A DNA stretch of 5,956 bases, taken from NCBI GenBank assembly GCA_030613225.1, contig JAUWMJ010000217.1, positions 1-5,956 of the forward strand. Reading direction: 5' to 3'. How positions within the stretch are numbered: position 1 is the stretch's first letter; each line of letters opens with the position of its first letter. The notes under the pieces are model-generated. The model ran no database searches. It was not told where the DNA came from and saw only the letters and a program-made list of their open reading frames with translations. The stretch is from Desulfobacterales bacterium (GTDB taxonomy: Bacteria > Desulfobacterota > Desulfobacteria > Desulfobacterales > JAUWMJ01). Made by a program: the position numbers and the translations under genes. Shown here one piece after another: positions 1 to 5,448 of this stretch.

Positions 1-1
1 T

Positions 2-163
2 AGAGAAGTTCAAACCGTTTTCCTTATGACCGGTCTTCGCTGGATTTTCACAAGTTCGTCAATAATAAAGGAAGCAGCATGTTTTGGCGGTGACGTGAGC
101 GGCATGGTTCCTTCTCTGGTAAACCGGAAATTAAAAGAAAAATACGGCATAAAAGAAAAGTAA
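2..163 (+). CDS. coaD: Phosphopantetheine adenylyltransferase (CoaD), C-terminal part; gene runs off the left edge
   Basis: The frame is open from the window edge and ends at TAA 161-163, giving 53 residues, about the last third of a protein usually near 160 residues. The enzyme transfers AMP from ATP to 4'-phosphopantetheine in the cytoplasm, making dephospho-CoA, the penultimate step of CoA synthesis. The visible part contains WIFTSSSIIKEAACFGGDVS (bases 41-100). This matches the family's nucleotide-binding WxFxSSS stretch (WSFISSS in E. coli), followed by the conserved [VI]KE-A---GGDV helix and then VPSLV before a basic tail (RKLKEKYGIKEK). The start and the N-terminal nucleotidyltransferase HxGH motif lie outside the window. 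The gene converges on gdhA; the intervening gap holds a repeat element and an intrinsic terminator suited to ending this transcript. The identification rests on remembered family motifs. Confidence 0.9.
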   Translation, partial: REVQTVFLMTGLRWIFTSSSIIKEAACFGGDVSGMVPSLVNRKLKEKYGIKEK

Positions 164-229
164 AGAATCAACATCCGAAGGACGTGGTATTGATATACTA
201 CTCGAAGGGGCTGTCGGATACAACAAGTT

Positions 230-384
230 TAAAGTGACTAAAGTTGTGGTGTCGCTTCGCTCCAGTCTTCGCCTTTGGCTATACCTTGGCAAGCCATCTT
301 TTTTAAAATAAGATAGACAGAATTCCTTAACTTTAGACACTTTAGTCACTTTAGCTCACTTTAGACACTCTTTACTCACTCTTT
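230..384. repeat. Palindromic repeat element, copy A (TAAAGTG-array arms, shared core)
   Basis: The left arm (230-245) holds two units, TAAAGTG-AC-TAAAGTT. The right arm (328-369) holds the complementary units TAACTTTA, CACTTTA, CACTTTA, CACTTTA and CACT, separated by the 2-3 base spacers GA, GT, GCT and GA. Weaker CACT/CTTT remnants continue to about 384. The core between the arms (about 247-327) is nearly the same as in copy B (4403-4485): GGTGTCGCTT-GCTCCAGTC, then TTCGCCTTTGGCTA, GGCAAGCCATCTTTTTTA and ATAGACAGAATTCC. The arms are unequal, so the element has lost units on the left or gained them on the right. It lies 66 bases past the coaD stop, between convergent genes. It has no transposase of its own; a non-autonomous MITE or REP-like element is inferred. 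Confidence 0.85.
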
Positions 385-411
385 GAGATTTGCTCATGTA
401 TAGCCAATCTC
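385..411. other. Hairpin next to repeat copy A
   Basis: GAGATT (385-390) and AATCTC (406-411) are exact inverted repeats, with a further GC/GC pair inside after one mismatch. No T-run follows on either strand, so this is not a canonical terminator. It could be part of the decayed edge of the repeat element or a 3'-end structure of the gdhA or coaD mRNA. Confidence 0.4.
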
Positions 412-416
412 TGACC

Positions 417-429
417 CCCGCAAGGCGGG
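417..429. other. Short GC-rich hairpin
   Basis: CCCGC (417-421) and GCGGG (425-429) form a five-pair all-GC stem with a three-base loop. On the leftward strand it follows the gdhA stop by about 45 bases and may contribute to 3'-end stability, but it lacks a U-tract on either side. Confidence 0.4.
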
Positions 430-434
430 ACAGG

Positions 435-458
435 CTTGGTTCAAAGAACCAGGTTTTT
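435..458 (+). terminator. Intrinsic terminator downstream of coaD
   Basis: CTTGGTTC (435-442), loop AAA and GAACCAGG (446-453) form an eight-pair stem with one G-T pair, followed directly by TTTTT (454-458). This is the standard rho-independent layout on the + strand and would end a transcript reading through from coaD and repeat copy A before it enters gdhA antisense. Read leftward, the same stem has no U-run after it, so it is a weaker stop for gdhA. Confidence 0.65.
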
Positions 459-472
459 AAGATTAAAATATA

Positions 473-1822
473 TTAAACCAGCCCCTGGTCCATCATAGCA
501 TCAACTACTTTAACAAAGCCGGCAATGTTGGCACCATTAACGTAGTTGCCGGGGGTACCGTATTGTTCAGCCGCATCCAGGCAGGTCTTGTGAATACTTT
601 TCATGATTATTTTCAGCCGGTCATCCCCCTCTTCACGACTCCAGGACAGACGCATGCTGTTTTGGGTCATTTCCAGGCCGGAAACAGAAACGCCTCCGGC
701 GTTTGCCGCCTTGCCGAGACCATATAGGATTTTGTTGTCAAGAAAAATATCTATACCTTCCGGTTCTGTTGGCATGTTTGCCCCTTCACTGACCAGTATA
801 ACGCCGTTGTTTACCAGGTTCTGGGCATCTTTTCCATTGATTTCATTCTGAGTTGCACTTGGAAAAGCGCAATCTGCTTTGTGGTTCCATAGAGGATTAT
901 GATCGTCTGCAGGATCAACCGGAGTATAAACAGCCGAAGAATACTTCTTAGCATATTCTTCAATCCTTCCCCTTCTTGCGTTCTTGAGCATCATCACGTA
1001 TTCAAGTTTTTTTGTATCTATTCCGCTTTCATCATAAATGTATCCTGAAGAATCCGATAAAGTAACAACTTTAGCCCCAAGTTCCAAAAGCTTTTCTGCG
1101 GTAAACTGGGCCACGTTTCCTGATCCGGAAACCAGACATTTGGTGTTTTCCAGTGTTTTATTCCTGGTGGCAAGCATTTCGGCAGCAAAGTAAACCGAGC
1201 CGTATCCGGTTGCTTCAGGCCTGATAAGACTTCCTCCCCAGTTGAGACCCTTACCGGTTAATATGCCGGTAAATTCATTCTTGAGTTTTTTATACATCCC
1301 GAAAAGAAAACCTATCTCCCTTGCACCCACACCTATATCTCCTGCAGGAACATCGGTGTTTGCACCAATGTGGCGATAAAGCTCACACATAAAACTGTGG
1401 CAAAACCGCATGACCTCGTTGTCCGATTTCCCCTTGGGGTCAAAATCCGACCCGCCTTTTCCTCCACCCATGGGCAGCGTAGTCAGAGCATTTTTAAAAA
1501 CCTGCTCAAAAGCGAGAAACTTAAGAATGCCCAGATTAACAGACGGATGGAAGCGCAATCCGCCCTTGTAAGGGCCTATTGCGCTGTTCATTTCTATACG
1601 AAAGCCCCTGTTGACTTGCGGCTCCCCTTGATCATCCATCCAGGGCACGCGGAACATAATCACCCGTTCCGGTTCAACAATCCTTTCAAGTATCTTTGCC
1701 TGCCGATAAACAGGATTTTGATCCAGCACCGGTTTTACTGATTCCATGACTTCGCTTACTGCCTGGTGAAATTCTCTTTCCTGAGGATCCTTGTTTTTTA
1801 CTATTTGCATAATGTCAGACAT
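473..1822 (-). CDS. gdhA: NADP-type glutamate dehydrogenase (hexameric, about 450 residues)
   Basis: This cytoplasmic enzyme reversibly aminates 2-oxoglutarate to L-glutamate and serves ammonium assimilation. The 449 residues match the length of the small hexameric family (E. coli GdhA, 447). The N-terminal catalytic domain shows GPYKGGLRFHP with substrate lysine K86, PMGGGKGGSDFDPKG with the catalytic lysine K122, and DVPAGDIGVGAREIG with D162. The Rossmann domain carries the nucleotide loop VSGSGNVA (231-238), followed by LSDSSG (255-260). An Asp-Ser-Ser at this place is what NADP-dependent members have, so NADPH is the likely cofactor. The C-terminal region has GLGKAANAGGVSVSG and EMTQNS. 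The start is fixed by AGGAGG (1831-1836) eight bases upstream; the internal ATG four codons on has no such site. The gene is complete with no missing key residue. It diverges from the barrel gene and converges on coaD. Confidence 0.98.
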   Translation of the reverse strand: MSDIMQIVKNKDPQEREFHQAVSEVMESVKPVLDQNPVYRQAKILERIVEPERVIMFRVPWMDDQGEPQVNRGFRIEMNSAIGPYKGGLRFHPSVNLGILKFLAFEQVFKNALTTLPMGGGKGGSDFDPKGKSDNEVMRFCHSFMCELYRHIGANTDVPAGDIGVGAREIGFLFGMYKKLKNEFTGILTGKGLNWGGSLIRPEATGYGSVYFAAEMLATRNKTLENTKCLVSGSGNVAQFTAEKLLELGAKVVTLSDSSGYIYDESGIDTKKLEYVMMLKNARRGRIEEYAKKYSSAVYTPVDPADDHNPLWNHKADCAFPSATQNEINGKDAQNLVNNGVILVSEGANMPTEPEGIDIFLDNKILYGLGKAANAGGVSVSGLEMTQNSMRLSWSREEGDDRLKIIMKSIHKTCLDAAEQYGTPGNYVNGANIAGFVKVVDAMMDQGLV

Positions 1823-1830
1823 AATAAATT

Positions 1831-1836
1831 CCTCCT
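1831..1836 (-). promoter_or_regulatory. Strong Shine-Dalgarno of gdhA
   Basis: The leftward strand reads AGGAGG, a full anti-16S match, eight bases before the ATG at 1822-1820. It decides the start codon and suggests efficient translation. Confidence 0.9.
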
Positions 1837-1878
1837 AAAAAAATATTTCATTTTTAATAGCTTTGTAAATTGGAGTTC

Positions 1879-1906
1879 ATTTAAATTAATTGTTCAGGAA
1901 TGTCAA
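1879..1906 (-). promoter_or_regulatory. Probable sigma-70-type promoter of gdhA
   Basis: On the leftward strand TTGACA (1906-1901) is followed after 16 bases by TTAAAT (1884-1879), a perfect -35 and a four-of-six -10. Transcription would begin near 1872 and leave a 5' leader of about 50 bases carrying the AGGAGG site. No obvious NtrC or sigma-54 (GG-N10-GC) element was seen. Confidence 0.55.
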
Positions 1907-1946
1907 ATTATTAATGATGTAGTAAAAAAAAAGGATGTGATAAACA

Positions 1947-1976
1947 TTGACATTTGGTGTAAAATGCTGTTATAAT
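1947..1976 (+). promoter_or_regulatory. Consensus sigma-70-type promoter, extended -10, pointing at the barrel gene
   Basis: TTGACA (1947-1952), 18 bases and TATAAT (1971-1976) match both consensus hexamers perfectly. TG at 1968-1969 adds an extended -10. An uninterrupted A-run (about 1924-1932) lies roughly 50-60 bases upstream of the expected start, where an UP element would sit. The transcript would start near 1983, about 190 bases before the ATG at 2172. Such a strong promoter with such a long leader is unusual for an outer-membrane protein gene. Confidence 0.7.
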
Positions 1977-1982
1977 TTATTA

Positions 1983-2171
1983 TTAATACTAAAAATAATA
2001 TTGCGTTTTAAAAATTTAGCTAATTTTTTTGAAAAGCATAACATTTCCGATTTAAATAAGCACTATTTGAATATGCGCCTGCCAAACAAATTTGTACAAA
2101 AATGCATTGGCGGTTAGGTCGATATTCTGCGGTTCTAAACGCATTCATAAAGTTGATTTTAATCCGAATTT
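1983..2171 (+). promoter_or_regulatory. Long AT-rich leader of the barrel gene, with hairpins and a possible second promoter
   Basis: The stretch between the consensus promoter and the 2172 start holds no convincing gene. AAAAATT (2010-2016) and AATTTTT (2022-2028), with T to 2030, form a weak, all-AT, terminator-like hairpin. TTGAAA (2029-2034), 17 bases and TTAAAT (2052-2057) are a second, weaker promoter closer to the gene. GCCAA (2081-2085) pairs with TTGGC (2107-2111) around the overlapping palindromes ACAAATTTGT (2086-2095) and TTTGTACAAA (2091-2100). TGCG (2128-2131) pairs with CGCA (2140-2143). No known riboswitch consensus was recognised. Confidence 0.4.
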
Positions 2172-4358
2172 ATGGAGTTATTTCCTATTTCTTTGCGTAT
2201 CCTTTTACTATTCACACTATTAGCCGCTCTTACCTTGGCAGCATCAAGTTTATATATTCAGCCTGCTAAAGAATATGATAAAATACGCGAGCCGGGATCA
2301 GTTGGACTTACCTATGCTCCTGCCGGCAATGTGGAAACAACTAAAGATTATGCTCCTCCTACCTATGTCGATCCCTCGATTGATGAAGATCTTCTGGAAG
2401 AAGAAATGGAAAAGGAGGCTAAAGAATATGATAAGACACGCAAGCCGGGATCAGTTGGACTTAACTATGCAGCTGCCGACAATTTGGAAAGAACTAAAGA
2501 TTCTACTCCTTCGATTTATATTGATCAACTGATTGATGAAGATATTATTAAAGAAATTGAGCTGGAAGAAGAATATGAAGAAAGCCGCCTGGGACCCGGA
2601 TCAATAGGAATTACTTACCGCTATTATAAAAATGAAACTGATAACACTACAACCCTAACCGAACACGGCACACAGCTTCGCTGGCGACAGGAAACCATAA
2701 GCAACGGCAGTTTTGAACTTCTTGCAGAGGGGCTGATATCTGACAAACATGAGGATGAAAGAATAAAAGACGGGCGGGTTCTTTTTCGGCAGCAGGATTA
2801 CGTACTCAGCGACCGTCTCCAAATGGACAGCGAGGCCGGAAATTTCCGCAGCTATACACCAGGATCGATTAGCAGGAGCTATCGCTTTTATTTGCCGTCA
2901 ACTATTTTACAGGGAATAGGCGCCAGACTATACAATGACAACACGTCCCTTTCACTGAGCACTGGAGAAATCGGAGTCTATAAAGGTATTGCCGCCCAGG
3001 CTTTTGAAAAAACTCAAGGAAGACTAATAGGGATAGGACTGACTCATCGCGTTGATGATCAGTGGACACTTGGTGCTCAGTTTTGGAATACAAATGACCC
3101 TGAAGAGGGTGAAAGCCATCAAAGTTATTCCGGTGTCCTGGAGTATCAGGACGCTTATCTCTCTAAAAACCTCCAGATGCATTTTCTTGGCGACAGTGAG
3201 GGAAATATAGGACTGTGGTTCGACAATAAATTCAAATATGGCAAATGGTACCATTACATTGGTGCATTTTATTTTGAGCCTGAATTACTTTGGACAGATG
3301 TTCCTATCGACAACGACAGGGAGGGGCTTTACTGGCGCTCAGACCGCAAGTCCTTTCGCTGGCGATGGACTCTGGGAAGCGAGGTTTCCAAAAACAATCT
3401 GGATGAAGATCCCGAAATTGCCGGCAACATAAACACGGCATCGTTTGTTAACGGAACATGGCAGTTTCGTCGAAAAACACAGTTCGGCGGATCTTTAAAC
3501 CTGAAAACCCGCCATGCTGATTCCGGTACCGCCGAAGATGACAGCTATATTTACGGATTAAAAGGCTTTACAGTACACCAATTTTCCTCAGGTACCAGCC
3601 GCCTTCAATTGAGTCTTACTGAAAACGATGCACCGGAAGATGATGAAACCTCATATGGAGTGTTGTGGGATCATGGGTGGAGGATTCCCTTTCTAAGCAG
3701 GCTCAATACAGATATTGAATATTCTTGGATCGACAACAAATCAGATGAACTCAGCCTTCGTCTTTCTGCTGAAAAATCGTTTTTATCAGACATAAAGATT
3801 ACAGGTACAGCTCAACACGTTATCGCAGAAGATAATACAATCGGAAAATGGAGGGGCACAAGTTTATCATTTGGGCTGAGCTGGCAGTTACATAGAAACT
3901 GGTTGATAAGTTGTAATGCTGATTATAACCGCAACATGATTGATCCGGAAAATGACGATAGCACAACAACAGACGGCACGACTATTTTACTTTCTATCAG
4001 CTATTCAAGGGCTACAGGCAGACAACCATATTTGTATGGACGGCCAACAGGGAACCTTGGACGTGGAAGAATTTCAGGAAAAGTCTTTTTGGATGAAAAC
4101 AAGGATGGCAAGCAAGGGGTGAATGAAGCGCCTTTAAAAAACATTCTTGTGTATCTGGACGGTCGTTTCACCACGGAGACCGATTATGACGGCAGGTTTG
4201 AGTTCTGGCCGGTGGCTTCCGGCGATCATTACATCAGTATTGGAATTGAGGATGTTCCTCTGCCGTGGGGTCTGGATGATGAATCAGCAAAACAGGTATA
4301 TGTTCCAATCCGCGGTGAAGGTGAAATCGATTTTGCATTGATTAAATTGAATGAGTAA
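2172..4358 (+). CDS. Large outer-membrane beta-barrel protein with N-terminal acidic repeats and C-terminal SdrD-B-like domain; usher-like candidate
   Basis: I do not recognise a named family. Residues 1-25 are a signal peptide (hydrophobic LLLFTLLAALTLA, then small residues). Residues 32-133 are two 51-residue acidic repeats, each with a PGSVGL-Y motif. Related motifs PGSIGITY (142) and PGSISRSY (230) follow. Residues about 165-612 are strand after strand of alternating hydrophobic and polar residues rich in Trp, Tyr and Phe with short polar turns, typical of a roughly 20-strand outer-membrane barrel. Residues 632-728 are an Ig-like SdrD-B/Cna-B-type domain: GRISGKVFLDENKDGKQGV (DxNxDG, probably calcium-binding), then TDYDGRFEFWPVASGDHYIS. 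A PapD-like chaperone gene converges on it, so a role as secretion pore or usher is inferred. However, the N-terminal domain and plug of classic ushers are not evident. A porin or adhesin-anchoring barrel is the alternative. The ATG is forced by an in-frame TAA just upstream (2160-2162), but no Shine-Dalgarno is visible. Confidence 0.8.
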   Translation: MELFPISLRILLLFTLLAALTLAASSLYIQPAKEYDKIREPGSVGLTYAPAGNVETTKDYAPPTYVDPSIDEDLLEEEMEKEAKEYDKTRKPGSVGLNYAAADNLERTKDSTPSIYIDQLIDEDIIKEIELEEEYEESRLGPGSIGITYRYYKNETDNTTTLTEHGTQLRWRQETISNGSFELLAEGLISDKHEDERIKDGRVLFRQQDYVLSDRLQMDSEAGNFRSYTPGSISRSYRFYLPSTILQGIGARLYNDNTSLSLSTGEIGVYKGIAAQAFEKTQGRLIGIGLTHRVDDQWTLGAQFWNTNDPEEGESHQSYSGVLEYQDAYLSKNLQMHFLGDSEGNIGLWFDNKFKYGKWYHYIGAFYFEPELLWTDVPIDNDREGLYWRSDRKSFRWRWTLGSEVSKNNLDEDPEIAGNINTASFVNGTWQFRRKTQFGGSLNLKTRHADSGTAEDDSYIYGLKGFTVHQFSSGTSRLQLSLTENDAPEDDETSYGVLWDHGWRIPFLSRLNTDIEYSWIDNKSDELSLRLSAEKSFLSDIKITGTAQHVIAEDNTIGKWRGTSLSFGLSWQLHRNWLISCNADYNRNMIDPENDDSTTTDGTTILLSISYSRATGRQPYLYGRPTGNLGRGRISGKVFLDENKDGKQGVNEAPLKNILVYLDGRFTTETDYDGRFEFWPVASGDHYISIGIEDVPLPWGLDDESAKQVYVPIRGEGEIDFALIKLNE
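2265..2570 (+). repeat. Two tandem 153-base (51-codon) repeats inside the barrel gene
   Basis: Copy 1 is 2265-2417 and copy 2 is 2418-2570, both starting GCTAAAGAATATGATAA and both in frame. A 21-base block is identical at 2290-2310 and 2443-2463. Each unit encodes AKEYDK-R-PGSVGL-YA, then a Thr-Lys-Asp stretch, then a highly acidic IDED tail. A diverged third unit opens with EYEESRLGPGSIGITYRYY just downstream and leads into the barrel. Duplication within the gene is inferred from the nucleotide-level match. Confidence 0.9.
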
Positions 4359-4530
4359 AGTGAACTAAAGTGCCTAAAGTGAGCTAAAGTGCCTAAAGTT
4401 ATGGTGTCGCTTAGCTCCAGTCTTCGCCTTTGGCTACGCCCCGGCAAGCCATCTTTTTTATAAAAATAAAATAGACAGAATTCCTTAACTTTAGGCACTT
4501 TAGCTCACTTTAGTTCACTTTAGGCACTTT
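4356..4530. repeat. Palindromic repeat element, copy B (TAAAGTG-array arms, shared core)
   Basis: The left arm (4356-4401) is TAAAGTG four times, then TAAAGTTA, separated by AAC, CC, AGC and CC. The right arm (4486-4530) is the complementary array with spacers GG, GCT, GTT and GG. The inner 27 bases of each arm (4375-4401 and 4486-4512) are perfect inverted repeats. Beyond them the spacer order differs (CC then AAC on the left, AAC then CC on the right), although the heptamers still pair. The core (about 4403-4485) matches copy A apart from a few substitutions and one three-base difference in the A/T run. The whole could fold as a very long hairpin. The first TAA of the left arm is the stop codon of the barrel gene. 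Confidence 0.9.
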
Positions 4531-4565
4531 GAACTTCAGGCATAACTGTTTGTCTCTGATAGCCC

Positions 4566-4586
4566 ATAGCACTTTTTATTTGCTAT
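4566..4586. other. Small AT-rich hairpin between convergent genes
   Basis: ATAGCA (4566-4571) and TGCTAT (4581-4586) are inverted around a nine-base loop, about 10 bases past the stop of the leftward chaperone gene. A T-run is missing after the stem on the leftward strand, so it is at best a weak terminator. The nearby long palindrome of repeat copy B may do the job instead. Confidence 0.35.
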
Positions 4587-4596
4587 AATAAATGCA

Positions 4597-5448
4597 CTAT
4601 TCGAGTATTGTGTCTACTTTATAGGTGCCGCCATCCCATTCGATCAATCCTTTAAGATACAAGGGGAAGATAAGCTCGTCAATATTCTCGATTCCCGACA
4701 TCTCCTTGTCTACAAACAACCTGATATCCCTGGTCTCCCCTGGCATGATGGGAAAGGGCGACAAAGGTAGTTCGGCTTTCCTGCCGTCTGCGTCTTTTGC
4801 AATTACACTGCCGAATGGACGGGCGTGGGCATTCCCCCAGTTATGCAGCCTGACTACTAGTGAGGTCTTTCCATTGCTCGTTTTTTTATTTACTCCCTTA
4901 AATTCGAGTTCAGGTTTTGCATTACCCACTGTAACATACACGATAACCGCAATTGCGCCGGAAACAGGAACGTTAAAACTTCCAAACTTCATTGCATCGA
5001 TGGTTTCCAGTGCAGGAGAAATTACCACGGCAAACCTGCACTCTCCATCCCGGGCATCTCCCGGCACATGAACTTCAAATCGATATCGCTTAATCCTGTC
5101 GGGAAGAAGCTTAAGTGTCCGCCTTTCTACCCTTGTCCATGGGCGACACGATGAAGCTGCCAGGGGTTTATCAGGAGGATGGATAATGACTCCGCCCTTC
5201 TCATTTAGTTCCCAGTCGGCTGTCCTGACCTGGTAGATGCCGGGTGAGGTGTCTGCATTTTCGATGGTTATTATCTCCCTGAGAATGTCACCCGGCTTTG
5301 CCTTTAGCTCAAAATTAGGCGGGCTTATACGTACTGCAAAGGTTGCGCCTTCTGTTTTACAGGGCATTACCAGGATTGAAATAAATAAAAGTATAAATGC
5401 GAAAAAAGCGGTATTATTAGTATAATTCGATTTCATAGATAGGTGCAT
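4597..5448 (-). CDS. PapD-like periplasmic chaperone (pilus/fimbria assembly type)
   Basis: The product is exported. From the ATG at 5448 it begins MHLSMKSNYTNN, then a hydrophobic AFFAFILLFISILV and a likely signal peptidase I site after TEGA. The Cys in VMPC lacks a proper lipobox. The first domain resembles the PapD N-terminal Ig domain: FAVRISPPNFELKAKPGD, then REIITIENAD, YQVRTADWEL, W-RVERRTLKLLPD and RYRFEVHVPGDARDGECRFAVVISP. The second half (AIAVIVYVTVG to the end) has an Ig-like pattern with LHNWGNAHARP and PIMPGETRDIRLFV. The expected role is to fold and cap secreted subunits before outer-membrane export. It overlaps the upstream secreted-protein gene, implying translational coupling. 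The start is uncertain: an in-frame TTG at 5463 and an ATG at 5436 are alternatives. GGA ten bases before 5448 weakly favours the start given, while 5436 gives the tidiest signal peptide. Partner subunits are unknown. Confidence 0.8.
   Translation of the reverse strand: MHLSMKSNYTNNTAFFAFILLFISILVMPCKTEGATFAVRISPPNFELKAKPGDILREIITIENADTSPGIYQVRTADWELNEKGGVIIHPPDKPLAASSCRPWTRVERRTLKLLPDRIKRYRFEVHVPGDARDGECRFAVVISPALETIDAMKFGSFNVPVSGAIAVIVYVTVGNAKPELEFKGVNKKTSNGKTSLVVRLHNWGNAHARPFGSVIAKDADGRKAELPLSPFPIMPGETRDIRLFVDKEMSGIENIDELIFPLYLKGLIEWDGGTYKVDTILE

Noticed and set aside
131..349. Leftward 72-codon frame spanning repeat copy A and the end of coaD
   Set aside because: It runs through the coaD end, a non-coding gap and the repeat. 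Only the repeat part is shared with copy B, and it has no ribosome site.
1370..1741. Rightward 123-codon frame inside gdhA
   Set aside because: Antisense shadow of a clear, full-length enzyme gene.
1766..1975. Rightward 69-codon frame over the gdhA start and its promoter
   Set aside because: It is antisense to gdhA and then AT-rich promoter DNA rich in Phe, Leu, Lys and Asn codons. It covers both promoter boxes and has no family resemblance.
2074..2118. Fourteen-codon leader peptide frame (MRLPNKFVQKCIGG)
   Set aside because: No ribosome site and no run of a regulatory amino acid; chance occurrence is likely.
2078..2120. Integron attC-like look (GCCAAACAA with GGCGGTTAGG)
   Set aside because: The arms do not match the attC core sites and the structure is too short; no integrase is nearby.
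4229..4498. Leftward 89-codon frame across repeat copy B and the end of the barrel gene
   Set aside because: Half of it is the antisense of the SdrD-B-like domain and half is the repeat core; no independent coding evidence.
4356..4530. CRISPR array
   Set aside because: The repeated unit is only 7 bases with 2-3 base spacers and is arranged as inverted arms around a core, not as long repeats with unique spacers.
4625..5071. Rightward 148-codon frame inside the chaperone gene
   Set aside because: Antisense shadow; no signal, motif or ribosome site of its own, whereas the leftward product has a signal peptide and Ig-like domains.
5350..5370. Lipoprotein cleavage site at the VMPC cysteine of the chaperone
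   Set aside because: Proline just before the cysteine does not fit a lipobox, and a good signal peptidase I site follows at TEGA.
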